Shown in pieces: positions 37,810 through 47,587 of a stretch of DNA of 64,000 nucleotides. Under the pieces are notes generated by a model. The model ran no database searches. It was not told where the DNA came from and saw only the letters and a list, made by a program, of their open reading frames with translations. Both the position numbers and the translations under genes were made by a program. Origin of the DNA: Coleofasciculaceae cyanobacterium (GTDB lineage Bacteria; Cyanobacteriota; Cyanobacteriia; Cyanobacteriales; Xenococcaceae). Positions within the stretch are counted from its first letter, which is position 1. Each line of letters begins with the position of its first letter. The stretch lies in assembly GCA_036703275.1 (NCBI GenBank), contig DATNPK010000076.1:186001-250000 (forward strand), written 5' to 3'.

Positions 37810-39210
37810 TTAACTACCAGATAAAGGAAAACTAATTATAAAAGTACTTCCTTGATTTAGCTTAGAGCGTACCGTAATACTACCACCCATACTTTCGACT
37901 AAAGTTTTGACGATAGATAGTCCTAACCCTGTTCCACCAGAGCGGTTGCGCGCCTCGTCCACACGATAAAAACGCTCAAAAATCCGATTTTGCTGCTGTA
38001 AAGAAATACCCACGCCGCGATCGCTTACTTGAATAACTGCTCGATCATTTTGTGCAGTTAATTTTATGGTTACAGAGGTTTCTGGCTCGGAATATTTGAC
38101 TGCATTATCAATCAAATTTAACAAAACTTGCTTAAGACGATGGTTATCGGCTTTGATTGCGATTAAATTAGCCTTCATTTCTAAATTAATCTTTCTACCG
38201 CTGTATTGCTGCGCCATACCCACTATCTCTGTAATTAGATCGTTAAGCAGAAGATTCTCGATCTGAAACTGCATTCTGCCACTGTCTAATCGCGCTAAAT
38301 CTAATAAGTCTTGTAGTAGTTGTACAGTGCGATCAGCTTCCGAGGCAGCAGTAGTTAAGGCTTCAATTTGCATTTCTGATAAATTACTACCTCGGCGTAA
38401 AATACTGTGAATATAGCCAGAAATAATCGTCAAAGGAGTTCGTAGTTCATGGGACACATTGTTTAGTAGTTCCCGCTGATGTTCCCATGCTTCTGCTAGC
38501 CTCATTAACATTTGGTCGAAGGTTTCGGCTAGTTCTTTAACTTCGGTAGGAGCTTGTTCTAAGTTAAAATGAGCCTGGTCTAGTTTATCAGCAGAAATTG
38601 TACCAGTAAGTTGGCTAATTCTTTTCAAAGGCTGCATTGAACGGTGAATGTAAACCGCAATTATGGTAGTCATTGCCGCGATCGCAATTATTGTGGCAAT
38701 GATTAAACTACGAATCAAATGCAGAAACATAATTTGATCCTGGGTAATATTGTGCGCCAAATAAAGTTGACCCAAACTGACATTTTTAACCCGTAATGGT
38801 GTAGCACACATCAACCAGTAGTTGCCATTTAAATCCCTAACCTGAGGAATTAAAGGAACATTGTTGACAGTCAGTAAAGTATTGCTAATTTCAGCCTGAT
38901 TCAACGTCTGAGATTTGGCGATTACTTGATTGTTAGAGTTTTTCAGCCAAATTAATTGTTTAGGAGTAGATAAGCTGCTAATTGCTCGTTGCACTCTCTG
39001 TTGGATAGGAATCATTTCGCTGTAAATCTCGACATCTCTGGGAAAACGAGCAGCAATATATTTGAGGTTTTCTTTGTGGGTGGAGACTAACATTTGCTGC
39101 ATTCGCATACTTGTCCAAGCAGCCAGGCTACCCAAACCCAAAGCTGTTACCGTAGCAATTCCAACGGTTAATCTTACTTTTAATGAAGCCGTATCAAATA
39201 TTTTTCGCAC
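37810..39210 (-). CDS. Orphan membrane sensor histidine kinase (HAMP-type)
   Basis: 466 residues. Two membrane helices (VRLTVGIATVTALGLGSLAAW near 12-32 and LIIATIIAIAAMTTIIAVYIH near 168-190) enclose a sensor region. A HAMP segment (RSMQPLKRISQLTGTISADKLDQ), HisKA with the acceptor His in NNVSHELRTPLTIISGY (near 253) and HATPase (N-box NLIDNAVKYSEPE, G1 SDRGVGIS, G2 GGTGLGLSIV) follow. No response regulator lies next to it, so the partner is unknown. The next gene, tldD, diverges 259 bases away. Confidence 0.9.
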   Translation of the reverse strand: MRKIFDTASLKVRLTVGIATVTALGLGSLAAWTSMRMQQMLVSTHKENLKYIAARFPRDVEIYSEMIPIQQRVQRAISSLSTPKQLIWLKNSNNQVIAKSQTLNQAEISNTLLTVNNVPLIPQVRDLNGNYWLMCATPLRVKNVSLGQLYLAHNITQDQIMFLHLIRSLIIATIIAIAAMTTIIAVYIHRSMQPLKRISQLTGTISADKLDQAHFNLEQAPTEVKELAETFDQMLMRLAEAWEHQRELLNNVSHELRTPLTIISGYIHSILRRGSNLSEMQIEALTTAASEADRTVQLLQDLLDLARLDSGRMQFQIENLLLNDLITEIVGMAQQYSGRKINLEMKANLIAIKADNHRLKQVLLNLIDNAVKYSEPETSVTIKLTAQNDRAVIQVSDRGVGISLQQQNRIFERFYRVDEARNRSGGTGLGLSIVKTLVESMGGSITVRSKLNQGSTFIISFPLSGS

Positions 39211-39469
39211 TGTTTTAGAGGTAGCCGATAAATTTGTGGGCTGTTTTGCTTGCTTTAATCGCGATTTTTTACTCTTAGCTTTAAATTAAAAAGTTACCTC
39301 AAATTTTTCAATATTTCGCGGCTCGGATCGCTTAAAGTGTTGCAAACCATTCTAAGAAACTGATTAAAGTTTGCTAATAAATCTCGATGAGCCTTAATTA
39401 GTCATGTTTAGATCTTAGCTTTTGTCTAAAATATACCTATATCAATACTTTTCTTAGATCAAAGCTCTT

Positions 39470-40954
39470 ATGGTACAAGCTCTGCAAACAACTACTCAGG
39501 AATTAGCCACTTTAGCCGTAGACTTAATCCGTCAGTCTGGTTGTGAGTATGGCGACATCCGTATCTGTCACTATCGCCAACAAAGCCTTGCAGCGCGCGA
39601 TCGCTCTTTAAATCGTCTTTCAGACAACGTTAGCTCTGGTTTTGGGGTGCGAGTACTTCTGGATGGTGCATGGGGTTTTGTTGCTTCTCATCGTATTACC
39701 CCAGAAGAAATTACTAGGATTGTTAATTTAGCTGTAGATACCGCCAAAGGAAGTCGGCTAACCCAGCAAGAGCCAGTCAAGCTAGTCCCCGTAGCAGCAT
39801 ATCAAGAAAAATACATTACGCCGATTCAAATCGATCCCTTTGAGGTTTCCATTCAAGAAAAAGCTGAATTATTGCTAAACATCAATGAACAATTTTTAAG
39901 TTACGGTGATCGAGGCATCAAAAAAGCCTATTCATTTCTCAGCTTTATTAAAGAAGATAAAATATTTGCTTCTACCGTCGGTTCAGTAATTGAACAAACT
40001 ATCTATCGTAGCTATCCTGGTATGGGCTGTACGGCGATCGCTAACGGAGATGCCAAAAGCCGAAATTATGAGCGTCCCCCGCTTAATATTGGTTATGAAC
40101 ATATTAATTGTGCCGATTTATTGAGCAATCTTGACCGAGTGGCGAATGAAGCCATTGAAAAAGTTCATGCTCCAGAATTCACTGGTGATGGCAAAACGAC
40201 TCTAATTTTAAAACCAAGTAATTTGTTCCTGACGATCCACGAATCTGTCGGACATCCTACCGAATTAGATCGGGTATACGGTTACGAAGCCAACTTTGCC
40301 GGAACCAGTTTTGCTACTACCGATAATCTACACAAACTACAGTATGCTGCTCCTTGGGTAAATCTAGTCGCCGATCGCACTCAACCTCAAGGGCGTAGTA
40401 CCATGGCTTACGATGATGAGGGTGTACCCGCACAACGCTGGTATGTCGTCAAAAACGGCATTCTTAATGACTACTTAACAGATCGAGAAACCGCTTATCG
40501 TTTGGGACGAGGTAGTAGTAACGGTAGTGCCTACGCCGATAGTTGGTCTAGTACACCAATGGTACGTATTCCTAACTTGGGTTTAGAACCAGGTAAGCCA
40601 GGCGACAGTCATACTGCAACTTTAGCAGAGATGATTGCCGACACCGCAGACGGAATCTTAATTGACGGTATTGGTAGCTATTCCATCGATCAACAACGTC
40701 GTAACTTTCAGTTTGGTGGGGATGCTTTTTGGCAAATTAAAAACGGCAAGATTATGGGAATGCTGAAAAACGTTACCTATCACAGTATGACTACCGACTT
40801 CTGGAACAGCATTGATGCCCTTGGTGGCGAATCAGAACTAGTCCAGTGCGGTACAAATATGTGCGGTAAAGGCGAACCAATGCAGATTGCCCAGATGACT
40901 CATGCCTGTGTTCCAGTGAGGGTTAGAGATATTCATGTTGGTAGGACTTCATGA
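39470..40954 (+). CDS. tldD: TldD/PmbA-family metalloprotease
   Basis: 494 residues. The zinc-binding motif HESVGH, of HExxxH type, sits near residue 257 in LTIHESVGHPTELDR. It is followed by the family elements NFAGTSFATTDNL, MAYDDEGVPAQRWYVVKNG and DTADGILIDGIGSYSIDQQRRNFQFGGDAFWQI. TldD with TldE/PmbA degrades unfolded or leader peptides, for example in modified peptide maturation. No pmbA/tldE partner lies next to it in this window. Confidence 0.94.
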   Translation: MVQALQTTTQELATLAVDLIRQSGCEYGDIRICHYRQQSLAARDRSLNRLSDNVSSGFGVRVLLDGAWGFVASHRITPEEITRIVNLAVDTAKGSRLTQQEPVKLVPVAAYQEKYITPIQIDPFEVSIQEKAELLLNINEQFLSYGDRGIKKAYSFLSFIKEDKIFASTVGSVIEQTIYRSYPGMGCTAIANGDAKSRNYERPPLNIGYEHINCADLLSNLDRVANEAIEKVHAPEFTGDGKTTLILKPSNLFLTIHESVGHPTELDRVYGYEANFAGTSFATTDNLHKLQYAAPWVNLVADRTQPQGRSTMAYDDEGVPAQRWYVVKNGILNDYLTDRETAYRLGRGSSNGSAYADSWSSTPMVRIPNLGLEPGKPGDSHTATLAEMIADTADGILIDGIGSYSIDQQRRNFQFGGDAFWQIKNGKIMGMLKNVTYHSMTTDFWNSIDALGGESELVQCGTNMCGKGEPMQIAQMTHACVPVRVRDIHVGRTS

Positions 40955-41141
40955 ACTACTCTGCCCTGGCCTAAGGCAATGACAGAGAGTAGGTAGGGCA
41001 AACCGTCTTTCGCTCCTGCTCATGTCAATCTCAAAAATTCCTTGAAAAACTTGACGCTATCTGCCATAATAATTATCGGCAAGGAAATAATACAGCCCCA
41101 TACGGTTGTAGATTAACATTCCGAAAGGAATTCGTTGAATT

Positions 41142-41213
41142 GCGGGTGTAGCTCAGTGGTAGAGCGTCACCTTGCCAAGGTGAATGTCGCGCGTTCGAAT
41201 CGCGTCACCCGCT
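41142..41213 (+). tRNA. tRNA-Gly (GCC)
   Basis: Seven-base acceptor stem GCGGGTG/CACCCGC, D-arm AGCTCAGTGGTAGAGC, anticodon loop CTTGCCAAG with anticodon GCC, and T-arm GCGTTCGAATCGC. The discriminator base is T41213 and CCA is not encoded. It follows tldD by about 190 bases. Confidence 0.97.
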
Positions 41214-41384
41214 TATAAATTCTTAAATAAAATTAAAGCATAAAGTGATCAACTAAACCTTATGTCTTGATTAAAATTAAATTGAGGTGTGCCAAGAAAG
41301 CAAAAGCAAGATAATATATTTATCTTCACAAATAGCGATCAAAGTTTATCTAGCATTTAATTTTATTAACTTTAATCAATAAGA

Positions 41385-41798
41385 GTGCGTTCACAAAAAA
41401 CACAGAAAATAGATTTAAGTAGTGAATATCCTTGTCCTTGTAGAAGGAAAGGCAACCTAAAGCCGATTGTTCTTACCGAGGCTTTGGGGTGTGATCGCTG
41501 CCAACAGATTTTTGTGGTCAAAAGAGATGGTCAGGTAATAGAACAATTATCTTCGATCTATCAAAAAAAATCGTGGCGGTGGACAGGAAATCGTTGGAAA
41601 AACGCTTATGCTCGTTGGACGCAAAGCTATTTATCCATAATGTTAATTCTGTTGCTGAGTCTCAGCGTTGTAATAGTAGTCATCTTACCGTTACTATTGC
41701 GGTGGTTGAATGCCCAGAGTATCATTTCCTGGATAGTGATATTTTTATTTTTGATTATCCTGCTAATCTTATCGCTGTTTATAGTCTATCGGCATTAA
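41385..41798 (+). CDS. Small zinc-ribbon protein with two C-terminal membrane helices
   Basis: 137 residues, GTG start. A CPCRRKGNLKPIVLTEALGCDRC zinc ribbon (Cys pairs at about 17-19 and 39-42) precedes a Trp/Arg-rich segment. Two hydrophobic segments follow (YLSIMLILLLSLSVVIVVILPLLL and ISWIVIFLFLIILLILSLFIV). It lies 10 bases before the ProA-like gene, so the two are almost certainly cotranscribed. I do not recognise a named family, and the link to proline metabolism is not evident. Confidence 0.65.
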   Translation: MRSQKTQKIDLSSEYPCPCRRKGNLKPIVLTEALGCDRCQQIFVVKRDGQVIEQLSSIYQKKSWRWTGNRWKNAYARWTQSYLSIMLILLLSLSVVIVVILPLLLRWLNAQSIISWIVIFLFLIILLILSLFIVYRH

Positions 41799-41808
41799 TA
41801 GCAAAACA

Positions 41809-43053
41809 ATGCAAAGTTCATCAGACCAAATGCTGACCATAGTTCGAGAATCTCAAAAAGCCGCAGCTAAATTAGCTCGAATATCAGGTGTAAAAAGAAG
41901 GAATGGGGTATTGGCACTAGCTAAGGCAGTAGAAAGCAGTTTTGATGAAATATTAGAAGCCAATACTTTAGACTTAGAAATCAGTCGTGAAATGGCGATT
42001 GTCGAGCCAATTATTGATTGGTTGAAACTAACTCCAGAAAGGCTGCAAATAACCGTTTCTATTCTAAAGCAGCTTTCTAAGTCAGCAGACCCCACCAGAC
42101 GCTTAATTAATGCTGCACACCAAATAGAGCCATCTCAAACTTATTGTCAGCTAATTCCTTTGGGAACAATTGCCTTAATCTACGAAGCTTTTCCCGAACT
42201 TGCTGTGATCGCAGCGGGAATGTGCCTCAAAACCGGCAACAGCTTAATTACGAGAGGGTGTAGTGCTGCTAGCAATTCAAATCAAACCATTGCCGCTATT
42301 TTAAAAAAAGCGTTAGCCACTACCGATTTACCTTCAAGCTCAATTGAAGTTATTTCTCCAGATTTAGGCATCTCCGTTCAGGACTTAGTTACTCAAGATC
42401 GATATTTAAATTTAGTGATTCCCTATGGTCGTCCCAGCTTAGTACAGCAGGTAGCAGAAAAAGCTACGGCAACAGTTCTTAAAACCACTATGGGCAACTG
42501 CTATTTGTATTGGTCACTTAGTGGGAATCTAGAACTAACCCGTCATGTAATTGTTGATAGTCATGATGGCGAACCCGATGCTGTTAACGCTATTGAAAAG
42601 GTACTAATCCACCAAGATATGAAGTCTTCAGTTTTACAGTCTTTATTTAATAATTTGCAACAGCGCGGATTTGAGCTACGGGGAGATGAAGCACTAATCG
42701 AGCAATTTCCTGAGTTCTTAAAACCCATTAATCCTCCAGAATGGAGAAAACCTTATTTAGCTAAAGTCGTAGCATTTCGCTATGTTGATAGTTTATCTCA
42801 GGCTGTTTTCTGGATTAATCGTTATAGTGGTGGTCATGCAGACTGCATTGTAACCGAATCCTACTCCGAGAGTCGCCAATTTGTAGAAGGCGTAAATAGT
42901 GCTTTAGTCTATATTAATACTTCACCCAAATTTTCTCGTAATCCAGAAGGAAGTGAAGATGTATTTTTAGGTATGTCTAATCAGAAAGGATATCGACAAG
43001 GATTAATTAGTGTCGAAACTTTCACTACGATCAAACAAGTAGTCCAAGGATAA
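41809..43053 (+). CDS. ProA-like (glutamate-5-semialdehyde dehydrogenase family) protein, probably inactive
   Basis: 414 residues, full length for ProA (gamma-glutamyl phosphate reductase). The aldehyde-dehydrogenase fold is clear: GTIALIYEAFPELAVIAAGMCLKTGNS, LVIPYGRPSLV, GNCYLYW, ending FLGMSNQKGYRQGLISVETFTTIKQ. However, at the usual catalytic cysteine (P-S-V-C-N-A-A-E-T-L-L-V-H) this protein has P-D-A-V-N-A-I-E-K-V-L-I-H, so Val259 replaces Cys. The GGKEA-like motif is also changed. It is probably a divergent paralogue with another role; a true ProA is expected elsewhere. The upstream gene ends 10 bases away. Confidence 0.85.
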   Translation: MQSSSDQMLTIVRESQKAAAKLARISGVKRRNGVLALAKAVESSFDEILEANTLDLEISREMAIVEPIIDWLKLTPERLQITVSILKQLSKSADPTRRLINAAHQIEPSQTYCQLIPLGTIALIYEAFPELAVIAAGMCLKTGNSLITRGCSAASNSNQTIAAILKKALATTDLPSSSIEVISPDLGISVQDLVTQDRYLNLVIPYGRPSLVQQVAEKATATVLKTTMGNCYLYWSLSGNLELTRHVIVDSHDGEPDAVNAIEKVLIHQDMKSSVLQSLFNNLQQRGFELRGDEALIEQFPEFLKPINPPEWRKPYLAKVVAFRYVDSLSQAVFWINRYSGGHADCIVTESYSESRQFVEGVNSALVYINTSPKFSRNPEGSEDVFLGMSNQKGYRQGLISVETFTTIKQVVQG

Positions 43054-43200
43054 TCAATCAATAGTAATTAATCAAGGCGTTATCGGTTACATCCAGATAG
43101 TAATAATCAAATAATCAGTAATTCGTAATACAACCATCCTGTTAAATAAAATGCCTACGGACAGCGCGAACGCGCAGATCGTCACCAATCGAGATAATTA

Positions 43201-43701
43201 ATGATTCATCCACAACGTATTGAACCGCAACCTGGACAAGAGTCTGTCTGGGATTATCCCCGCCCTCCGCGTTTAGAACAATCGCCAAAGCAGATCGAAA
43301 TTGTTTTTAATGAGGTTACTATCGCCGCTAGCGGCAATACTTATCGAGTATTAGAAACTAGCCATCCTCCTGTTTACTATATTGCTCCAGAAGATATTCA
43401 AATGGATTATTTTCAGCCAGTCAGATCTCAAAGATCGTTTTGCGAATGGAAAGGATTAGCTGGCTATTACAATTTGATTGTTAAAGAGCAACAAGTTATT
43501 AACGCAGCTTGGTACTATCCTCACCCGACGGCAGAATTTGCGCCAATTAAAGACTATATTGCTTTTTATCCAAGTAAGATGGATGCTTGTTATGTTGATG
43601 GCGAAAAGGTTCAAGCACAAGCAGGAGACTTTTATGGCGGCTGGATTACTCAAGATATAGTTGGACCATTTAAGGGAGAAGCAGGTAGTTGGGGATGGTA
43701 A
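43201..43701 (+). CDS. DUF427-family protein
   Basis: 166 residues. This is a single DUF427 domain: VFNEVTIAASGNTYRVLETSHPPVYYIAPEDI, then FCEWKGLAGYYNLI and NAAWYYPHPTAEFAPIKDYIAFYPSKMDACYVDGEKV. The end AQAGDFYGGWITQDIVGPFKGEAGS is typical. DUF427 folds as a small beta-barrel (mainly in bacteria and fungi), function unknown. The next gene starts 47 bases after its stop, so they may share a transcript. Confidence 0.9.
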   Translation: MIHPQRIEPQPGQESVWDYPRPPRLEQSPKQIEIVFNEVTIAASGNTYRVLETSHPPVYYIAPEDIQMDYFQPVRSQRSFCEWKGLAGYYNLIVKEQQVINAAWYYPHPTAEFAPIKDYIAFYPSKMDACYVDGEKVQAQAGDFYGGWITQDIVGPFKGEAGSWGW

Positions 43702-43748
43702 AAGTATCTTTTAATCATTAACATTCAATATTTAGCTGGGAAGAAAGA

Positions 43749-44051
43749 ATGCTTAGAGCTTGGTTATTTGGTGTAGGGATTTTGTTTGTGTTGGCAGAGT
43801 TTAGTATTTGGTTAAAGCAGTTTATTTTGCCACTGCCAATTTATATTTTAGCGGGGGCTTTTTTAGCGATCGCCTCTAATTATGAAAAGGGTATAATCGC
43901 TTTGTTTCGGCAAGATACTTTAAACCCTGACGTTTTGACTCAAACTGCCACCTTAATCAAGCAAACTAAGGTTTTAGAAGCTCAGAATGTAGCAGCATAT
44001 CAGTTTACCGAAGCTGCAAAACCAAAAAACGGGGATCGACAATCTGATTAA
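43749..44051 (+). CDS. Small membrane protein, unknown function
   Basis: 100 residues. Two hydrophobic segments (AWLFGVGILFVLAEFSIWL and ILPLPIYILAGAFLAIASNY) are followed by a polar C-terminus (LNPDVLTQTATLIKQTKVLEAQNVAAYQF). It is probably cotranscribed with the DUF427 gene 47 bases upstream. I do not recognise the family. Confidence 0.6.
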   Translation: MLRAWLFGVGILFVLAEFSIWLKQFILPLPIYILAGAFLAIASNYEKGIIALFRQDTLNPDVLTQTATLIKQTKVLEAQNVAAYQFTEAAKPKNGDRQSD

Positions 44052-44133
44052 AAGTTAATTAAGTTAATTAAAATCTATCTGGGCAAGCTTTTAATTAACC
44101 TTATCTGAAAATTATTTTCAGCATAATTTTGCC

Positions 44134-45483
44134 TTACACGAAGTGGTTTTGATTAGCAATTATTTCATCGCCTAAGTTATCACACAGCAATTTAGTTGCT
44201 TCATCTACAGGGAGAGATTTACTAAACAAGTAGCCTTGAATATACTTACAGCCTAAATCTCTTAATAGCTCTTTCAACTCTACTGTCTCTACTCCTTCGG
44301 CGACAATATTGAGTCTTAATCCTCGACTAAGAGTAATGATTGCATCGACAATAGCAATATCTGCGAGAGAATTAGCTAGATTCTGGATAAAAAAGCGATC
44401 GATAATGGTAGAAAAAGGAAACTGCTTTAAGTAGCTAAGAAATGAGTAACCAGTGCCAAAATCATCTATAAATAAAGTAATACCCATGCTATGAAGTTTT
44501 TTGAGAATTGAGTTGGCAAATTTTGTATCCTCGATAGCAATAGTTTCAGTAATTTCAATATTTGGACTAAAGTTTAGGCATCTGTGCCATGCTCGGGATA
44601 AATAGCGATACCAATATAGCTGTTAATATAAACTGGTCTGGCTTCTATTTCAAAAAGAAATTTTAAAGCCTCGATAATTCGTTGAGCGATCGCGCTAGCA
44701 GCTTTAGGTTCAAAAATTTGCGGTAGGAATAAGGTAAATTCATCTCTTCCCCAACGAGCAATTACATTTTCTTCTTTAATACATTCTTGAAATCTACTTG
44801 TAAAAGCTTTCTTGAGGTTTTTTGGCTTTCAAATCACAAGATGTTGGTTCACTCAGGCGACTTAAAAACAAGCTTAAGATGCGATCGCTATCTCCCTCAA
44901 TCAACCTGGAATCAATTTGCCACAGTGCAGCAAACCGTTGATTAAAAGTGACTATTTTGCCCTGATTGTCTAAAACCAAAATACCGTCATCAGCAGTTTT
45001 AAAAACTGCCGTTAGTAAATTAAGAGATTTAGCTAATTTTTGGTTAGTTTGACTTAAAATCGCGTTTTGTCTGGTTAGCTGTACTTCTTGTTCGTGATGC
45101 TTAAGAGCTTTTTAAACTGTAAGAATAAGATCGGTTTCTTCCCAAAGCTTGGCAATATAACGATAAAGTGCAGCAGCATTAATAACATTACTTAGAGAAT
45201 TTAATTCAGCTTTACTCAACAAAATTTTTAAAGCTTGAGGATAATAAGCGTGAAGCATAATTAGTAACTCATCCCCTGACATACCTGGCATTGTCTGATC
45301 GCAGATGATTAAAGCAACGGTAATTTCTTCAGCTTTTAATTCAGTACAAAGAGACAGTGCTTCTTCACTATTAAATACCAGCTCAATATCCTAATCTCTG
45401 CCCAAATTTCTTTTTAGCCGATCTCCCAGACTACAAAAAATAATTTCCTCGTCATCAATACAGATAATTGTCGCTTTGCTCAT
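44134..45483 (-). pseudogene. Decayed REC-PAS-GGDEF-EAL signalling gene
   Basis: Starting at ATG 45483, the reverse strand encodes a receiver domain (KATIICIDDEEIIF...IICDQTMPG). It has a stop within the domain (GRD-stop-DIELVF) and a second stop after the LILTV helix. It continues with a PAS segment (DGILVLDNQGKIVTFNQRF), half a GGDEF domain degenerated to ARWGRDEF, and the second half of an EAL domain (IDDFGTGYSFLSYLKQFPFST). That EAL part lacks one residue (STIIDRFF instead of STIKIDRSF). The first halves of GGDEF and EAL are deleted. The intact close relative is at 48014. No activity is expected. Confidence 0.92.
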
Positions 45484-45503
45484 GTCTTAAATTTTGCTCA
45501 ATT

Positions 45504-45896
45504 TTATTTTTTGATCGCCGTAGTAATAATTTGAGTTAGTTCGCTTTCTGTCCAGGGTTTATATAAGCAAGCATGAAAATTCGCTTCTTTTTTGGCTCGT
45601 TCAATAGCAGTTTCATCTGCCTGTCCAGTAAGTATAACCGTGACTAACTCGGGAAAACGCTGGTGAATTTGAATCAAGAACTCATCTCCTTTGGTGCCTG
45701 GCATTAGCCAATCCGAGACGATCGCAATAACTTTAACGTCATCTTCTTGTAGTTCTTCAATAACTTCCCAGGCTTCTTCAGCACTTTCGGCTACTTCATA
45801 AATAAAGCGATCGCCAAACTTACGTTTAAGTTGTTCTTTAAGGCTGTCTAAAATAACAACCTCATCATCAACACACAAAATTGCAGATTCAGACAT
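45504..45896 (-). CDS. Single-domain response regulator (REC)
   Basis: 130 residues, a lone receiver: acidic DD in ILCVDDEVVIL, phospho-acceptor Asp in AIVSDWLMPG, Thr in VILTGQAD and Lys in CLYKPW. There is no output domain. It is downstream of the GAF kinase by 14 bases and upstream of the decayed GGDEF-EAL gene by 20, so kinase, REC and the dead effector were probably one operon. The kinase likely phosphorylates it. Confidence 0.92.
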   Translation of the reverse strand: MSESAILCVDDEVVILDSLKEQLKRKFGDRFIYEVAESAEEAWEVIEELQEDDVKVIAIVSDWLMPGTKGDEFLIQIHQRFPELVTVILTGQADETAIERAKKEANFHACLYKPWTESELTQIITTAIKK

Positions 45897-45910
45897 AATT
45901 TAATTACTAA

Positions 45911-47587
45911 TTACTGATTATTAATAAGAGGTAGCAAAATACTAAATTTAGTTTGCCCTGGTTGACTGTCGACGATAATAGTTCCTTGATGTTTATCAAC
46001 AATTTTTTTGCTGATATGTAATCCTAACCCGCTTCCTTCTCCTATTGGCTTAGTAGTGAAAAAAGGTTCAAAGATCTTGGCTTTAACTTCTGGAGGAATT
46101 CCAGTTCCAGAATCAGTTATTTCTACCTTAATTATTTCATTTTCTAAAGCAGTAGAAACAGTTAAAGTCCCACAACCTTTCATTGCCTGGATACCATTAT
46201 GAATAAGATTTGTCCATACCTGAATTAACTCATCTGAATAACACCAAATTTGGGGAATATCTTGGTAATTACAAATAACCTCAATATTTTGTTTTAGTTG
46301 GTTGTGGTAAATTTCTAGTACGGTTTCCAATCCATCTTGTATATAGGCTAATTGCTTCTCTCCACTAGCATCAAACCGCGCATAGTTTTTGAGCGCGAAA
46401 ACTACTTTAGATGCTTTTTCTACTGAAGTAAGAATAGTTCGGTTATTGCTTAATAAACGAGTTAAATTATATGCCAGGTCTAAAATCCAGTTGACTTGAG
46501 AATGTTGTAATAAAGACAAGTAAAAATCAACTGATTCAGTTATACCAATATCGATTAGTAAATCAGCAAGATTTCTAGCATTATCAATATTTTGTTCTTG
46601 AAGCTGACTGGTAATTTGACGTTTGAGGGGGCGTTTTTCACTAGAAGAAAAAATAGGCTTACTTCCTATGGCGTGTTCAATTAACTTAAAGAAAGTAGCT
46701 TTTTCTGTGGGATTGAGAAATTCAGACAGTTTTGGTAATTCCGCGATCGCAGCAATTAAAGCCTTAGTATTATTTCCTGCTGAAGCTTGAATTGCCCCTA
46801 ACGGCGTATTAATTTCGTGAGCAACTCCTGCCACTAGTTGTCCTAATGCAGCCAATTTTTCTTGTTGAATTAATTGTTGTTGAGCTAGTTTTAATTCTTT
46901 TACCGTTATTTGTAAATCTTTGGTTTGCTGCCTAAGTTGACTGACGTATTCCGCCTGTTGTAATGCTACTGCCAATTGACTGGCAATCTGCATCATTAAT
47001 TCAATTTCTGAATTTAACCAGGTTCGGGGAGATTCATTTTGATATGCTCCTAATAAGCCCCAAAGTTTAAGCTCTTGAAATATAGGTACAAGCAGATATG
47101 CTTTAGTTTGATATTCTTCTAGAGAATTGACATAACAATCAGGAAAACCTTTGCTGTAAATATCATCGACTGCGGTAAATTTTTGGCCCCGAGTATATTT
47201 TCCCCCCTGAGTTTCCTGAAGAAAACTATCATTGCGAACAATGTCCCCCTGTTCTCCTTTCGACCAATCGCGTAGTAGACAGCGATCTTGTTGAACATGA
47301 CCATCTCCCAGCAGTTCATTATTTTGTTCGACCAAGAGGGAAATCCAACCATGAGCAACAGATTCTGCAACTACCTGACCACTCCAATCATGATTGAATT
47401 GATAGACGATCAGGCGATCGCATTGCAAGACTCGACGCATTTCTTGAGTTGTGGTCGTAAAGATTTTATCAATATCTTGAGAACGACGAATCTTGTCGAT
47501 AATAGTCGCTGCTACTTTAGTCCGCTCCGTAGCTACTTCGGATAGATCTTGTTGATTTTCTTTTGTCTGCGAATGATAATTATTCAT
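45911..47587 (-). CDS. GAF-domain (cyanobacteriochrome-like) sensor histidine kinase
   Basis: 558 residues, no membrane helices. The GAF domain (about 35-210) shows the phytochrome/CBCR pattern CDRLIVYQFNHDWSGQVVAESV and VDDIYSKGFPDCYVNSLEEYQTKAYLLVPI. A cysteine (Cys151) stands where CBCRs have the bilin-binding Cys, but the following residue is Tyr, not His. A coiled coil leads to HisKA (acceptor His257 in AGVAHEINTPLGAI), a long ~150-residue insert, and HATPase (NLIHNGIQAMKG, DSGTGIPPEV, GSGLGLHISKK). The REC gene 14 bases downstream is the likely partner. Confidence 0.9.
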   Translation of the reverse strand: MNNYHSQTKENQQDLSEVATERTKVAATIIDKIRRSQDIDKIFTTTTQEMRRVLQCDRLIVYQFNHDWSGQVVAESVAHGWISLLVEQNNELLGDGHVQQDRCLLRDWSKGEQGDIVRNDSFLQETQGGKYTRGQKFTAVDDIYSKGFPDCYVNSLEEYQTKAYLLVPIFQELKLWGLLGAYQNESPRTWLNSEIELMMQIASQLAVALQQAEYVSQLRQQTKDLQITVKELKLAQQQLIQQEKLAALGQLVAGVAHEINTPLGAIQASAGNNTKALIAAIAELPKLSEFLNPTEKATFFKLIEHAIGSKPIFSSSEKRPLKRQITSQLQEQNIDNARNLADLLIDIGITESVDFYLSLLQHSQVNWILDLAYNLTRLLSNNRTILTSVEKASKVVFALKNYARFDASGEKQLAYIQDGLETVLEIYHNQLKQNIEVICNYQDIPQIWCYSDELIQVWTNLIHNGIQAMKGCGTLTVSTALENEIIKVEITDSGTGIPPEVKAKIFEPFFTTKPIGEGSGLGLHISKKIVDKHQGTIIVDSQPGQTKFSILLPLINNQ

